The notes under the pieces were generated by a model, which was not told the origin of the DNA, did no database searches, and was given only the letters and a program-made list of their open reading frames with translations. From Myxococcus sp. RHSTA-1-4 (GTDB taxonomy: Bacteria; Myxococcota; Myxococcia; Myxococcales; Myxococcaceae): DNA of 64,000 nucleotides. Positions within the stretch are counted from its first letter, which is position 1; every line of letters begins with the position of its first letter. The stretch is from the NCBI RefSeq assembly GCF_020037125.1, contig NZ_JAIQDG010000003.1, positions 62,001 through 126,000 on the forward strand, given 5' to 3'. The position numbers and the translations under genes were made by a program. This document shows, piece after piece, positions 44,900 to 55,777 of this stretch.

Positions 44900-45819
44900 T
44901 GGCGCAGCTCCTCCAGCACCTCATCAACGGTCTGGCCGCCGGCACCATCTACGCGCTCGTCGCGCTCGGCTACACGATGGTGTACGGCGTCCTCAAGCTC
45001 ATCAACTTCGCCCATGGCGACGTCATGATGGTCGGCGTCTACATGGGCTACGCCACCGCCTTCGTGCTGGGCCGCGAGGCGCGTAGCTCGTTGCTGGGCG
45101 TGGCGCTCATCTTCGCCGTGGCCATGCTGGGCTGCGCGCTGCTCGGCTTCCTCATCGAGCGGTTCGCGTACCGGCCGCTGCGCGAGAAGCCCCGGCTGAC
45201 GGCGCTCATCACCGCCATCGGCATCTCCTTCGCGCTGTCCTACGGCTTCCAGCTCGACATCGGCTTCCTGCCGGGCGCGTCTCCCCGGGCCTTCCCGGAG
45301 GTCATCGAGCCGACGGAGTGGCTCATCATCGGCGACCGCGACGTCGTCGTCTGGAACTGGCAGGTCATCAGCTTCCTCATCGCCGTGGCGCTGATGGTGG
45401 GGCTGCAGTACCTCGTGTTCCGCACGCGCTTCGGGCGGGCGATGCGGGCCGTGTCCTGGGACCACCGGGTGGCGGCGCTGATGGGCATCCCCACCGACCG
45501 CGTGATTGCCCTGACGTTCATGCTGGGCAGCGCGCTGGCGGCGGGCGCGGGCCTGCTCTACGCCATCAAGGACACGTCGGTGAGCCCGCTGATGGGGCTG
45601 TACGTGGGCCTGAAGGCCTTCGTCGCGGCGGTGATTGGCGGCATCGGCCACGTGCCGGGCGCGGTGGTGGGTGCGCTGGTGCTCGGGCTGGTGGAGGAGT
45701 TCGTGGTGGGCTACGCGGCCAGTACCTGGCGTGACGCGGTGGCCTTCGGCTTCCTCATCCTGGTGCTGCTGGTGAAGCCGGGCGGGCTCTTCGGCCGCGT
45801 CGCCGCGGAGAAGGTGTGA
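44899..45819 (+). CDS. livH: Branched-chain amino acid ABC permease (LivH-like)
   Basis: 306 residues with about eight membrane helices. Family marks: LINGLAAGTIYALVALGYTMVYGVL, NFAHGDVMM, and the EAA-like loop MRAVSWDHRVAALMGIP that contacts the ATPases. Inner membrane. Coupled to the genes on both sides by overlapping codons. Confidence 0.92.
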   Translation: MAQLLQHLINGLAAGTIYALVALGYTMVYGVLKLINFAHGDVMMVGVYMGYATAFVLGREARSSLLGVALIFAVAMLGCALLGFLIERFAYRPLREKPRLTALITAIGISFALSYGFQLDIGFLPGASPRAFPEVIEPTEWLIIGDRDVVVWNWQVISFLIAVALMVGLQYLVFRTRFGRAMRAVSWDHRVAALMGIPTDRVIALTFMLGSALAAGAGLLYAIKDTSVSPLMGLYVGLKAFVAAVIGGIGHVPGAVVGALVLGLVEEFVVGYAASTWRDAVAFGFLILVLLVKPGGLFGRVAAEKV

Positions 45820-46886
45820 TGATGGAGACTCCGGCGCTCCCCGTCCCCGAGGCCCGCTCGCCCATTCCGGCCAGCCTGCGCGGCATCTTCCCCGTGCTGG
45901 TGGCGCTGCCCGTGCTGGCGCTGTTCCAGTGGTTGCTCAGCGAGTCCCCCTTCGCCGTCTACCTCCTGTCGGTGATGGGGGTGAACATCATCCTCGCGGT
46001 GAGCCTCAACATCGTGAACGGCATGACGGGCCAGTTCTCCATCGGCCATGCGGGCTTCATGGCGGTGGGGGCGTACATCTCCGGCGTGCTGTCGCTGAAC
46101 CTCAAGGAGGTGGCGCTGTCCTTCCTCCCGGTGGCCGCCAGCGACCAGGTGCTCTTCACCGTGGCGCTGCTGGTGGGCGGGCTGGCCGCGGCGGCGTGCG
46201 GCTTCCTGGTGGGCCTGCCCTCGCTGCGGCTGCGCGGTGACTACCTGGCGATTGTCACGCTGGGCTTCGGCGAAATCATCCGCGTGGTGGTGCAGAACAC
46301 GGACGCCTTCGGCCGCGCGCTGGGCCTGTCCGGCATCCCCCAGTACTCCAGTCCGTACATGGTCTACTTCTGGGTCTTCCTCGTCGTGCTGGTGGCGCGG
46401 CGCATCGCCGGCTCCAGCCATGGCCGCAGCCTGTGGGCCATCCGCGAGGACGAGGTGGCCGCCGAGGCCATGGGCGTGGACACCACCGGCTACAAGGTCC
46501 GCTCGTTCGTCATCTCGTCGTTCTTCGCGGGCATCGCCGGCGGGCTGTTCGCGCACTTCGTGCCCATCATCAACCCCGGCTCCTTCACCTTCGTGAAGTC
46601 GATGGAAATCGTCGTCATGGTGGTGCTGGGGGGCCTTGGCTCCACCACGGGCGCCATCGTCGCGGCCATCTTCCTCACGCTGCTGCCGGAGGGCCTGCGC
46701 TCGCTGTTCAACGCGCTGGGCACCGAGGGCACGCTGGCGCAGAAGGTGGACCAGATTCGCATGCCCATCTACGGCCTGATGCTGGTGGCGCTGATGCTGT
46801 CGAGGCCGCAGGGCCTGTTCGGCATGCGTGAAATCTGGGACGTGCTGCCGCGGTGGATTCCGCGCCGGCGCAGGGGGCTGTCGTGA
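45819..46886 (+). CDS. livM: Branched-chain amino acid ABC permease (LivM-like)
   Basis: 355 residues from ATG 45819, which overlaps the livH stop; an in-frame GTG at 45816 and ATG at 45822 are alternatives. About nine to ten helices, NGMTGQFSIGHAGFMAVGAY, and the coupling loop WAIREDEVAAEAMGVDTTGYK. It forms the membrane pore with LivH. Confidence 0.92.
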   Translation: MMETPALPVPEARSPIPASLRGIFPVLVALPVLALFQWLLSESPFAVYLLSVMGVNIILAVSLNIVNGMTGQFSIGHAGFMAVGAYISGVLSLNLKEVALSFLPVAASDQVLFTVALLVGGLAAAACGFLVGLPSLRLRGDYLAIVTLGFGEIIRVVVQNTDAFGRALGLSGIPQYSSPYMVYFWVFLVVLVARRIAGSSHGRSLWAIREDEVAAEAMGVDTTGYKVRSFVISSFFAGIAGGLFAHFVPIINPGSFTFVKSMEIVVMVVLGGLGSTTGAIVAAIFLTLLPEGLRSLFNALGTEGTLAQKVDQIRMPIYGLMLVALMLSRPQGLFGMREIWDVLPRWIPRRRRGLS

Positions 46887-47764
46887 GCGCGGCGGTGCAG
46901 GCGAGTGTCGGGTCCGGGGCCCCGCTGCTCCAGGCGGACGGGGTGAGCATCCAGTTCGGCGGCCTCAAGGCGCTGACGGACTTCTCCCTCACCATCCGCC
47001 AGGGAGACCTGCAGGGCCTCATCGGCCCCAACGGCGCGGGCAAGTCCACCGCGTTCAACGTGCTGACGGGCGTGTACCAGCCCACCCGGGGCGAGGTGCG
47101 CGTGGGCGGCCTGCGGGTGAACGGGCTCAAGCCTCATCAAATCAACCACCTGGGGCTGGCGCGCACCTTCCAGAACATCCGCCTGTTCCGCGCGCTCACC
47201 GCGCTGGACAACGTGAAGGTGGCGTGCCGGGCGCAGGGCGCGCTGCACCCGCATGACACGGGGTTCGGCGGGAAGGCGAAGAACGCGCTGGCCAACTACC
47301 GCGACTGGTGGCGGGCGCTGCTGCTCACCCCGCGCTTCCAGACGGAGGAGCGGGAGCTGACGCGGCAGGCGGAGCACCTGCTGGAGGTCATGGGCCTCTC
47401 CCACCGCCGGGACGAGGAGGCGCGCAACCTGCCCTACGGCGAGCAGCGCCGGCTGGAGATTGCGCGCGCGCTGGGCACGAAGCCGAAGGTGCTGCTGCTG
47501 GACGAGCCCGCGGCGGGCATGAACACCCGCGAGAAGGCGGACCTGATGGTGCTCATCCGCAAGCTGCGGGACGACTTCCAATTGGGCGTGCTGGTCATCG
47601 AGCACGACATGAAGCTGGTCATGGGCATCTGCGAGCACATCACCGTGCTGGACCACGGGGAGACGATTGCCCGGGGCGCTCCGGCGCAGGTGCGCAGCGA
47701 CAGGAAGGTCATCGAGGCCTACCTGGGTGACAGCTACCTGGAGAGCCACGGAGGGGCGGCGTGA
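46883..47764 (+). CDS. livG: Branched-chain amino acid ABC ATPase (LivG-like)
   Basis: 293 residues from GTG 46883, overlapping the livM stop (GTGA). Walker A GPNGAGKST, the extended loop typical of LivG between the Q-loop and signature, a signature YGEQRR, and Walker B LLLDEPAAGMN. It hydrolyses ATP with LivF to drive uptake. Confidence 0.92.
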   Translation: MSAAVQASVGSGAPLLQADGVSIQFGGLKALTDFSLTIRQGDLQGLIGPNGAGKSTAFNVLTGVYQPTRGEVRVGGLRVNGLKPHQINHLGLARTFQNIRLFRALTALDNVKVACRAQGALHPHDTGFGGKAKNALANYRDWWRALLLTPRFQTEERELTRQAEHLLEVMGLSHRRDEEARNLPYGEQRRLEIARALGTKPKVLLLDEPAAGMNTREKADLMVLIRKLRDDFQLGVLVIEHDMKLVMGICEHITVLDHGETIARGAPAQVRSDRKVIEAYLGDSYLESHGGAA

Positions 47765-48516
47765 GCGAGGCGCAGGTGAAGACGCTGGGCGAGCGCCGGG
47801 CCTTCCCGCCGCTGCTGGCGGTGGACGGCATCAAGGTGCACTACGGCGCCATCCAGGCGCTCAAGGGCGTGTCGCTGACGGTGGGCAAGGGCGAGGTGGT
47901 GGCCCTCATCGGCGCCAACGGCGCGGGCAAGACGAGCACCCTGCGCGCGGTGAGCGGCATGCTCAAGCCCAGCGCCGGGCGCATCACCCTCGACGGCAAG
48001 GACACCACGAACCTGAAGGCGCACCAGCTGGTGCCTCGCGGCATGGCGCACGCGCCGGAGGGGCGGGGCGTCTTCCCCAACCTCACCGTGCAGGAGAACC
48101 TGGAGCTGGGCGCGTACCTGCGCAAGGACACGGCCGCCGTCCAGGAGGACATGGAGAAGGGCTTCACGCTCTTCCCGGTGCTCAAGGAGCGGCGCAGGCA
48201 GCTCGCGGGGACGCTGTCCGGCGGCGAGCAGCAGATGCTGGCCATCGCCCGCGCGCTCCTGAGCCGGCCCCAGTTGTTGCTGCTGGACGAGCCCTCCCTG
48301 GGCCTGGCGCCGCAGGTGACGGAGACCATCTTCCGCACCCTGCGCGAGGTGAACGCCACCGGGGTGAGCGTGCTGCTGGTGGAGCAGAACGCTCACCTGG
48401 CGCTCAACTCGGCCCACTACGGCTACGTGCTGGAGACGGGCGAGGTGGTGATGGCGGGGCCCGGCAGGGCGCTGCTGGACAGCCCCGAGGTGCGCCGCGC
48501 GTACCTCGGCGAATAG
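47761..48516 (+). CDS. livF: Branched-chain amino acid ABC ATPase (LivF-like)
   Basis: 251 residues from a GTG overlapping livG (GTGA). Walker A GANGAGKTS, signature LSGGEQQM, Walker B LLLDEPSLGLAP. Completes the operon: binding protein, two permeases, two ATPases, all coupled. A hairpin follows 37 nt after the stop. Confidence 0.92.
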   Translation: MSEAQVKTLGERRAFPPLLAVDGIKVHYGAIQALKGVSLTVGKGEVVALIGANGAGKTSTLRAVSGMLKPSAGRITLDGKDTTNLKAHQLVPRGMAHAPEGRGVFPNLTVQENLELGAYLRKDTAAVQEDMEKGFTLFPVLKERRRQLAGTLSGGEQQMLAIARALLSRPQLLLLDEPSLGLAPQVTETIFRTLREVNATGVSVLLVEQNAHLALNSAHYGYVLETGEVVMAGPGRALLDSPEVRRAYLGE

Positions 48517-48552
48517 GGCGCTGGACCGGGGGGCGGCTCCCGGATGTCTTTT

Positions 48553-48587
48553 CGTCAAGGGGGACTTGAGACGTCCTCCCGCTGACG
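48553..48587 (+). terminator. Hairpin after the branched-chain ABC operon
   Basis: A 5-bp outer stem (CGTCA/TGACG) and a 7-bp inner stem with one G-T pair (GGGGGAC/GTCCTCC) around a 7-nt loop. No T-run follows. Its place after the last gene supports a terminator. Confidence 0.45.
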
Positions 48588-48710
48588 ATGTCCGGTGAAA
48601 CAAGTCGCAAGGAAACTGGCGAGCCCCCCAATCTCGGGTAGTCAGCAGGCAATCAATTCGTCTAGTTTATTTCGACGCGCCGCGTTCAACCACACTCAGG
48701 AAGCGTGCCC

Positions 48711-49478
48711 ATGCCCCCGTTGTCCCGTCTTCTCGCCGCCGTTGCCACCCTCGCGCTGATTGCCGCCGCGTGCGCCGGTCAGCAGAAGCCCGCCGACGAC
48801 AAGCAAGCCACCTCGACGATTGAGGAGCTTCCCGGAGAGGGTGGCGACACCGGCGCCCCCGCCGCCGACACCGCCTCGATGATGAACACGGTGAACGCGG
48901 AAGAGGGCTTCTCCGTGAAGATGCCGGGGCAGCCGCAGGTCCAGCGGCAGAAGGTCACCATCCCGGCGGGTGACGTGGCCACGGCCGCGTACTCGCTGCA
49001 GACGCCCGAGGGCGTCATCTTCTCCATCAGCACCGCGGACTACCCGGAGAAGGTCGTCGCCGCCCGTCCCCCGGAGGCCTTCCTCAACGAGGGCCGTGAC
49101 GGGCTTACGAACCAGCTCAAGGGCACCGTCAGCAACGAGCAGGAAATCACCATCGACGGTTACCCCGGGAAGTCCTACACGGTGTCCTCGCCCAACGGCG
49201 AGGTGAAGGCGCGCAACTACCTGGTGGGCCCGCGCCTCTACACCATGCTCGTCCTCTACAACCCGAGCATCGGCGCTCCGGGCGCGGACGAGTTCCTGGG
49301 CTCGCTGGCGCTCGTCAACCCGCCGCCCCCGGTGCAGCGCGCCGGCGCGGCTGGCGCGGATGCCGGCACGGCCGACGCCGGGATGATGACCGAGACCGGC
49401 CCGGCCACGGAGATGGGCGCCGCGGACGCGGGCGCCGCTCCCGACGCGGGCACCCGCCGCCGTAAGGGCACGAAGTAG
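48711..49478 (+). CDS. Lipoprotein of unknown function
   Basis: 255 residues from ATG 48711 with AGGAAG upstream; an in-frame GTG at 48705 is less likely. Lipobox AAAC. The middle (about 65-200) is a compact domain (EEGFSVKMPGQPQVQRQKV, YPGKSYTVSSPNGEVKAR, RLYTMLVL) like periplasmic proteins of unknown role. The end is low-complexity Ala/Asp/Gly (DAGTADAG) with a basic tail. No neighbour suggests a role. Confidence 0.75.
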   Translation: MPPLSRLLAAVATLALIAAACAGQQKPADDKQATSTIEELPGEGGDTGAPAADTASMMNTVNAEEGFSVKMPGQPQVQRQKVTIPAGDVATAAYSLQTPEGVIFSISTADYPEKVVAARPPEAFLNEGRDGLTNQLKGTVSNEQEITIDGYPGKSYTVSSPNGEVKARNYLVGPRLYTMLVLYNPSIGAPGADEFLGSLALVNPPPPVQRAGAAGADAGTADAGMMTETGPATEMGAADAGAAPDAGTRRRKGTK

Positions 49479-49489
49479 TCCGCTCCTCG

Positions 49490-49526
49490 CTCCGGGCGCC
49501 CTCTCCCTGAGGGAGCGCGCCCGGAG
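49490..49526 (+). terminator. Strong hairpin terminator
   Basis: A perfect 10-bp stem (CTCCGGGCGC/GCGCCCGGAG) encloses a second 5-bp stem-loop (CTCCC-TGA-GGGAG), 12 nt after the lipoprotein stop. It lacks a T-run, so may need a factor, but it is one of the strongest hairpins in the window. Confidence 0.55.
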
Positions 49527-49652
49527 GAAGGCAGCCTGCCGGGCCCGGTTTCCCTTCCAGCGCGCCGAGTGCCGCGGGTGAGGCGCTGAGCCACCCGGCG
49601 CGTTATGCCTCCTGGCGCGCGGTGCCCGCCGCACCGCCTGGAGGTGGCCGTC

Positions 49653-50420
49653 ATGTGGGACCCGGCGCGGTACTCGCACTTCCGTGACGAGCGGAAGCGC
49701 CCCTTCTTCGAGTTGCTGGCGCGCGTGGACGTGGACGCGCCCTCGCACGTGGCGGACCTGGGCTGCGGCACGGGAGACCTCACGCGCGTGCTGGCCGAGC
49801 GCTGGAAGGGCGCCCGGGTGTACGGCGTGGATTCGTCCGCCGCCATGGTGGAGGAGGCACGCCGCCGCCCCGCGCCGGAGTCGCTGCGCTTCGAGGTGGC
49901 GGACCTGGCGGGCTGGGAGCCGCCCGCGCCGCTGGACGTGCTCGTCTCCAACGCGGCGCTGCACTGGGTACCGGACCATGGCGCGCTGCTGCTGCGGCTG
50001 GTGGCGAAGCTGGCCCCGGGAGGGGTGCTGGCCTTCCAGGTGCCGGCCAACTTCGACGCCCCCTCGCACCGTCACATCGACGAGGTGCGGACCCTGCCGC
50101 GCTTCGCGGCGAAGCTGGCCCAGGTCCGCCGCGGCCATGCGGAGTCCATCGCCGCCTACGAGGAGCTGCTGTCCGGCCTGGGGCTGGTGGTGGACGCGTG
50201 GGAGACGGCGTACCTGCACGTGCTCCCGGGCGAGGACGCGGTGCTGGAGTGGCTGCTGGGCACCACGCTGCGGCCGGTGCTGGCGGCGCTGGAGCCCGAG
50301 GAGGGGCGGGCCTTCCTGGACACGCTGCGGCCGCTGCTGCGCCAGTCCTACCCGGCGCACGCGCGCGGCACGCCGTTCCTCTTCACCCGCCGCTTCGTGG
50401 TGGCGCGGCGGGGACGCTGA
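49653..50420 (+). CDS. tam: Trans-aconitate 2-methyltransferase-like SAM methyltransferase
   Basis: 255 residues. ATG 49653 is chosen over 49605 because GGAGGT lies 6-10 nt upstream and the Tam family starts at MWDPARYSHF. The SAM site is VADLGCGTGDLTRVL with VYGVDSSAAM. NAALHWVPDH and FQVPANFDAPSHR are typical of Tam, which methylates trans-aconitate, an inhibitor of the citric-acid cycle. Cytosolic. The specific substrate is inferred from the family. Confidence 0.83.
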   Translation: MWDPARYSHFRDERKRPFFELLARVDVDAPSHVADLGCGTGDLTRVLAERWKGARVYGVDSSAAMVEEARRRPAPESLRFEVADLAGWEPPAPLDVLVSNAALHWVPDHGALLLRLVAKLAPGGVLAFQVPANFDAPSHRHIDEVRTLPRFAAKLAQVRRGHAESIAAYEELLSGLGLVVDAWETAYLHVLPGEDAVLEWLLGTTLRPVLAALEPEEGRAFLDTLRPLLRQSYPAHARGTPFLFTRRFVVARRGR

Positions 50421-50426
50421 GCCGCG

Positions 50427-52484
50427 TCACTGCGGCCAGTGGAGGATTCGGCCTCCATCGCCCACCACCCACAGGTCCGCCGGGCTGGTGCCGGCGATGT
50501 CGTTGAACCGGGCGCCCGAGACCGTGTGGATCTGCTGCCAGCTCTGGCCGTTGTACCGGTAGATGTGGCCACTCGCGCAGGTGGCATAGGCCGAGGACGC
50601 GCCGAAGGCGACGACGGAGGTCAGGTCGTGGGTGTTGGGGAAGGTCAGCTTGCTCCAGGTCGTGCCGTTCCACCTCACCGCGGAGCCGGAGTCACCCACG
50701 GCGAAGGCGAGCTTCGCGTTCACCACCCAGACACTCACGAGGCGGGCCACGCCTGAAACGCTGTTCTGGATGTTCTCGTTCACCCACCGGTTGTTGGCGG
50801 GGTCATAGCGGTAGGCGCGGGCCGAGGGCGTGCTGATGTACCCGCCGACCAGGAAGAGGGTGTCCCGCGAAACGCCGTGGACGTCGTACACGGGGAGGAT
50901 GGGGTTGGTGGAGGTGTCGTTGAAGGTCACCGCGTCGACGCCGCTCCAGGTGAAGGCCCGTCCCTCGCCGGAAACCGAGCTGTCGCTCGCGCCGTAGATG
51001 AGGAGGCTCCCGGTGTCTCGCAGGCCCACCATGCCGTAGGTGGCCACTCCGGTGAGGGTGACCTCGGTGCAGCCCGAAGCGGTGGGGTCCTGCCAGGCCT
51101 GCCGGCCTCCGACGGAGCCGAACCAGGCGCGGCCGCTGTTGTCCGGGTCTGACCACACGCTGGACCAGGCCGTGGAGTTCGAGGCGTTGGGGCCGACGTT
51201 GCCACACCCGGCCGTGGTGACGTTGAAGGTGGTGCCACCCGGCGACACCACGGCGCGGCGGTTGTTCTCACCCACGGCCCAGACACCCCCGGCCGTCCAG
51301 GTGGAAACCGAGTTCCACACCTGGCTTCCCGAGCCGACGGTCTGCTCACTCCATGCATGCGTCCCGTTCGGGCACGTGGCCGCGGACTCGGGCTGGGTGT
51401 CGCAGTCGTTGTCGAGCTGGTCGCACAGCTCCGTCGCGCCCGGGCGGGTGAACGGATTGCCGTCATCGCAGTCTCCGGCCTGGGTGACGTACCCGGTGCC
51501 CGGGGAAACACAGGACTGGATGGCCGTGCCGCTGCCGTACCCGTCACCGTCCGCGTCGAGCACCCAGCTCGCCGGGCTCTGCGTCAGCTGGCAGACGGCA
51601 TTCCCGGTGACGGTGTCGCACGCGTACTGGCCGCCGCACTGGGTGGCCGCGTCCGTGCAGGCCGAGCCGGGCGTGGGGAAGCCCTCGTTCAGGTTGCCAT
51701 CGCAGTTGTCGTCCAGGTCGTTGCAGCGCTCCTGCGCGCCGGGACGCACGCTGGCGCGGGTGTCGTCGCAGTCATCCGCCGCGTTCGTGGTGTAGCCCGC
51801 GGGCACGGCATCGCAGAAGGACACCGAGGGAGCGTTCTTGTCACCGTGGCCGTCCTGGTCCACGTCCGGGGATGCGACGATGGCGTTGGGGACGGAGCAG
51901 ACGACCTCGCCGTTGCTTCCGCAGCGGAAGGTGCCCGCGCAGCTCTGGGCATTGGTGCAGCCCTGGCCCAGCGACAGCTCCACCGCGTCGGACTGGCCGT
52001 TGCAGTTGTCGTCCTCGTCGTCGTTGCAGCGCTCCGCCACGCCCGGGTTGATGGTGGACGCGTTGTCCCGGCAATCGGTGCCGCCGCTGAGGACATCCAC
52101 ATAGCCGTCATGGTCCGCGTCAGTCGCGAGCAACCGCAGCGTCACCGGGGTCGACTGGCCGCGCGTCATCGTGACGCGCTCCGAGTTGCTCACCACCGGC
52201 TCGCCCACGCAGGTCCGCTCGTAGGCCTGGGCCACCACCTCCACCACGCTGCCCCAGCCGTCAGGGGGCAGCACGCCCACCACGAGGGAGCCGCCGGTGG
52301 GTTCGCCCTTGCCTGGCACTTCCTGGGAGAGCTCCTGGCCACTGGCCGCGTCGCGGGCCACCACCAGCACGCAGCCGGGACGGAAGCCCTGGTACGTCAC
52401 CGTGAGCTTCACGGCACCTTGAGGAGTCTTGTCCTTGCAGCCAGCAAGCGCGAGGAGGGGGAGGAGCCACAGGACGCGTCGCAT
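50427..52484 (-). CDS. Lipoprotein with MopE-type metal-binding repeats and a beta-propeller-like C-terminus
   Basis: 685 residues from ATG 52484 (52493 is inside the -10-like element). Lipobox LAGC. After an N-terminal beta domain come three or four MopE-type Cys/Asp motifs (DCDDTRASVRPGAQERCND-like; DDNCDG, DNDCD) at about 150-345, a family that in MopE proteins binds copper or calcium. The C-terminal half (about 380-685) is made of repeated WAVG/WSSV units like a beta-propeller. It is convergent with tam, with 6 bp between the stops. Confidence 0.8.
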   Translation of the reverse strand: MRRVLWLLPLLALAGCKDKTPQGAVKLTVTYQGFRPGCVLVVARDAASGQELSQEVPGKGEPTGGSLVVGVLPPDGWGSVVEVVAQAYERTCVGEPVVSNSERVTMTRGQSTPVTLRLLATDADHDGYVDVLSGGTDCRDNASTINPGVAERCNDDEDDNCNGQSDAVELSLGQGCTNAQSCAGTFRCGSNGEVVCSVPNAIVASPDVDQDGHGDKNAPSVSFCDAVPAGYTTNAADDCDDTRASVRPGAQERCNDLDDNCDGNLNEGFPTPGSACTDAATQCGGQYACDTVTGNAVCQLTQSPASWVLDADGDGYGSGTAIQSCVSPGTGYVTQAGDCDDGNPFTRPGATELCDQLDNDCDTQPESAATCPNGTHAWSEQTVGSGSQVWNSVSTWTAGGVWAVGENNRRAVVSPGGTTFNVTTAGCGNVGPNASNSTAWSSVWSDPDNSGRAWFGSVGGRQAWQDPTASGCTEVTLTGVATYGMVGLRDTGSLLIYGASDSSVSGEGRAFTWSGVDAVTFNDTSTNPILPVYDVHGVSRDTLFLVGGYISTPSARAYRYDPANNRWVNENIQNSVSGVARLVSVWVVNAKLAFAVGDSGSAVRWNGTTWSKLTFPNTHDLTSVVAFGASSAYATCASGHIYRYNGQSWQQIHTVSGARFNDIAGTSPADLWVVGDGGRILHWPQ

Positions 52485-52491
52485 GGCGCGC

Positions 52492-52497
52492 ATCCTA
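52492..52497 (-). promoter_or_regulatory. -10-like element giving a probable leaderless lipoprotein mRNA
   Basis: On the minus strand TAGGAT is followed by GCGCGCC and ATG, a gap of 7 nt with no ribosome-binding site. It marks ATG 52484 as the start, since the other ATG at 52493 overlaps the element. Confidence 0.4.
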
Positions 52498-52575
52498 TCC
52501 GTCCACCCCCGCTTCCGCGCAGTCCCCGTCCCCGTGGGAGCCGCGCTCACATCCCGGGGATGGGTCCCCGGAGCC

Positions 52576-53193
52576 CTACCGCACCGACGGGAAGTCCGAG
52601 TGCACCACCTCCAGCCGTGTGTCCACGGCGAGGCTCGCGGGTGTCACCAGCTCCAAATCCATGGGCACCTTCCCCCCGTAGCGCTCGCGCATGGGCTTCT
52701 CCAGCCCCGCCACCTTGAGTGAGCCCAGGCGCTCCATCTTCCCGTACTCCACGCCCGCGCTCCGGGCGTACGCCTTGTGCACCAGCTCCGAGCAGTACAT
52801 CGCCTCGTCGCCCCAGCCGAAGCGCCAGTCATACGGCTTGCCCAGGTGCGCCTTCGCCGAGGCCACGGCCTGCTGACGTTGCGTGTCGTTCAGCTCCTTC
52901 GGCCGCAGCACCAGGATGTGGCCCTTCACGCCTCGCGCCTTCCACTTCGAGAAGGGCACGCGCTGCACCGGCTGCACCGCCTCCACCACCCATGCGCCCT
53001 GGGGCGTCACCTCCACCATTCCCACGTGGGACAGCGGGCTCTCCGTCGCCGCCTGGATGAACTGGGACTGCCGCGAGCGCGAGGTGTGGAGGACGATGTC
53101 CCCCGTCCGCAGCAGCTCCTCCAGTCCCGCCCGTGGCGCCGCGACCGCGCCGTGGGCACCGAGCCACACCGCCAGGAGCACACTCCACCGCAT
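52576..53193 (-). CDS. YiiX/YaeF-type permuted papain-like amidase
   Basis: 205 residues from ATG 53193. Signal peptide MRWSVLLAVWLGAHGAVA. C92-type (permuted NlpC/P60) fold: GDIVLHTSRSRQSQFIQAAT, catalytic His in SPLSHVGMVEV, catalytic Cys in AMYCSELVHKAY. Such enzymes cleave amide bonds in the cell wall or lipids, usually in the periplasm. The upstream frame to 53229 lacks a signal for translation. Confidence 0.85.
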   Translation of the reverse strand: MRWSVLLAVWLGAHGAVAAPRAGLEELLRTGDIVLHTSRSRQSQFIQAATESPLSHVGMVEVTPQGAWVVEAVQPVQRVPFSKWKARGVKGHILVLRPKELNDTQRQQAVASAKAHLGKPYDWRFGWGDEAMYCSELVHKAYARSAGVEYGKMERLGSLKVAGLEKPMRERYGGKVPMDLELVTPASLAVDTRLEVVHSDFPSVR

Positions 53194-53271
53194 CGTCGAG
53201 TCCTTTCCGGCGCTTGTCCGCGCCCTCACCCTGGCTTTGCAGGCAGGGTGCCAGCGCCGCCGGAAGCGCCG

Positions 53272-53826
53272 TCACCCCGCGCGCGTGAGTGGCACCTCCA
53301 GGCGGGGCAGGTAGTGCCCTGCCTTGCTCTCGAAGAGGACCAGCCGGTCCACGCGTCCCTCGCCGAAGTCCGAGCCCTCCAGGGCCTTCGCGCACCGGGC
53401 CAGCGCCGGGTCTCCGCGCGGGTCCTTGGAGCGGGCCAGCGTGAGGTGCGCGGTGTACTCGCGGTGCTCGGGCTCGAAGCCCAGCGGCTGGAGCGCGGCG
53501 GCGGCGTCCGCCTGGAGCGCCTTCAGTGCGTCCGTCGCCCCTCGCACGTCCGCCCAGAGCACGCGCGGGCGCGCGGGTGAGCCGAAGCTGCCCCCGCCGC
53601 CCACGGACAGCACGAAGGGCGCGTGGCGCGGGCCCAGGGGCTCCAGCGCCTCTCGCAGGGACGGCAGCCGCGCCTCCTCCACCTCGCCCAGGAACACCAG
53701 CGTGAGGTGGACACCCTCCGTCTTCACGAAGCGGGCGTGTGGCGCCACGGCGCGCAGCCGCTGCAGCTCCTCGATGGCGCGCTGTTCAATCGTGGCTCCC
53801 AGCGTGACGGCGGTGAACAGGCGCAT
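53272..53826 (-). CDS. thpR: RNA 2',3'-cyclic phosphodiesterase (LigT-like)
   Basis: 184 residues. The two catalytic HxT motifs of the 2H family are present: HLTLVFLG and HLTLARS, about 85 residues apart. It opens 2',3'-cyclic phosphate ends of RNA; the physiological role is unsettled. It lies 3 bp after the YdjM-like gene, so the two are co-transcribed. Confidence 0.9.
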   Translation of the reverse strand: MRLFTAVTLGATIEQRAIEELQRLRAVAPHARFVKTEGVHLTLVFLGEVEEARLPSLREALEPLGPRHAPFVLSVGGGGSFGSPARPRVLWADVRGATDALKALQADAAAALQPLGFEPEHREYTAHLTLARSKDPRGDPALARCAKALEGSDFGEGRVDRLVLFESKAGHYLPRLEVPLTRAG

Positions 53827-53829
53827 GGC

Positions 53830-55699
<1,870 letters not shown>

Positions 55700-55777
55700 G
55701 CGCCGGGCTCTCCGCCTCCGGCCGTCACAACTCCAGGAGCGGCACTCCCTCCGGCGAACACGGGAGGAGTGTGACTC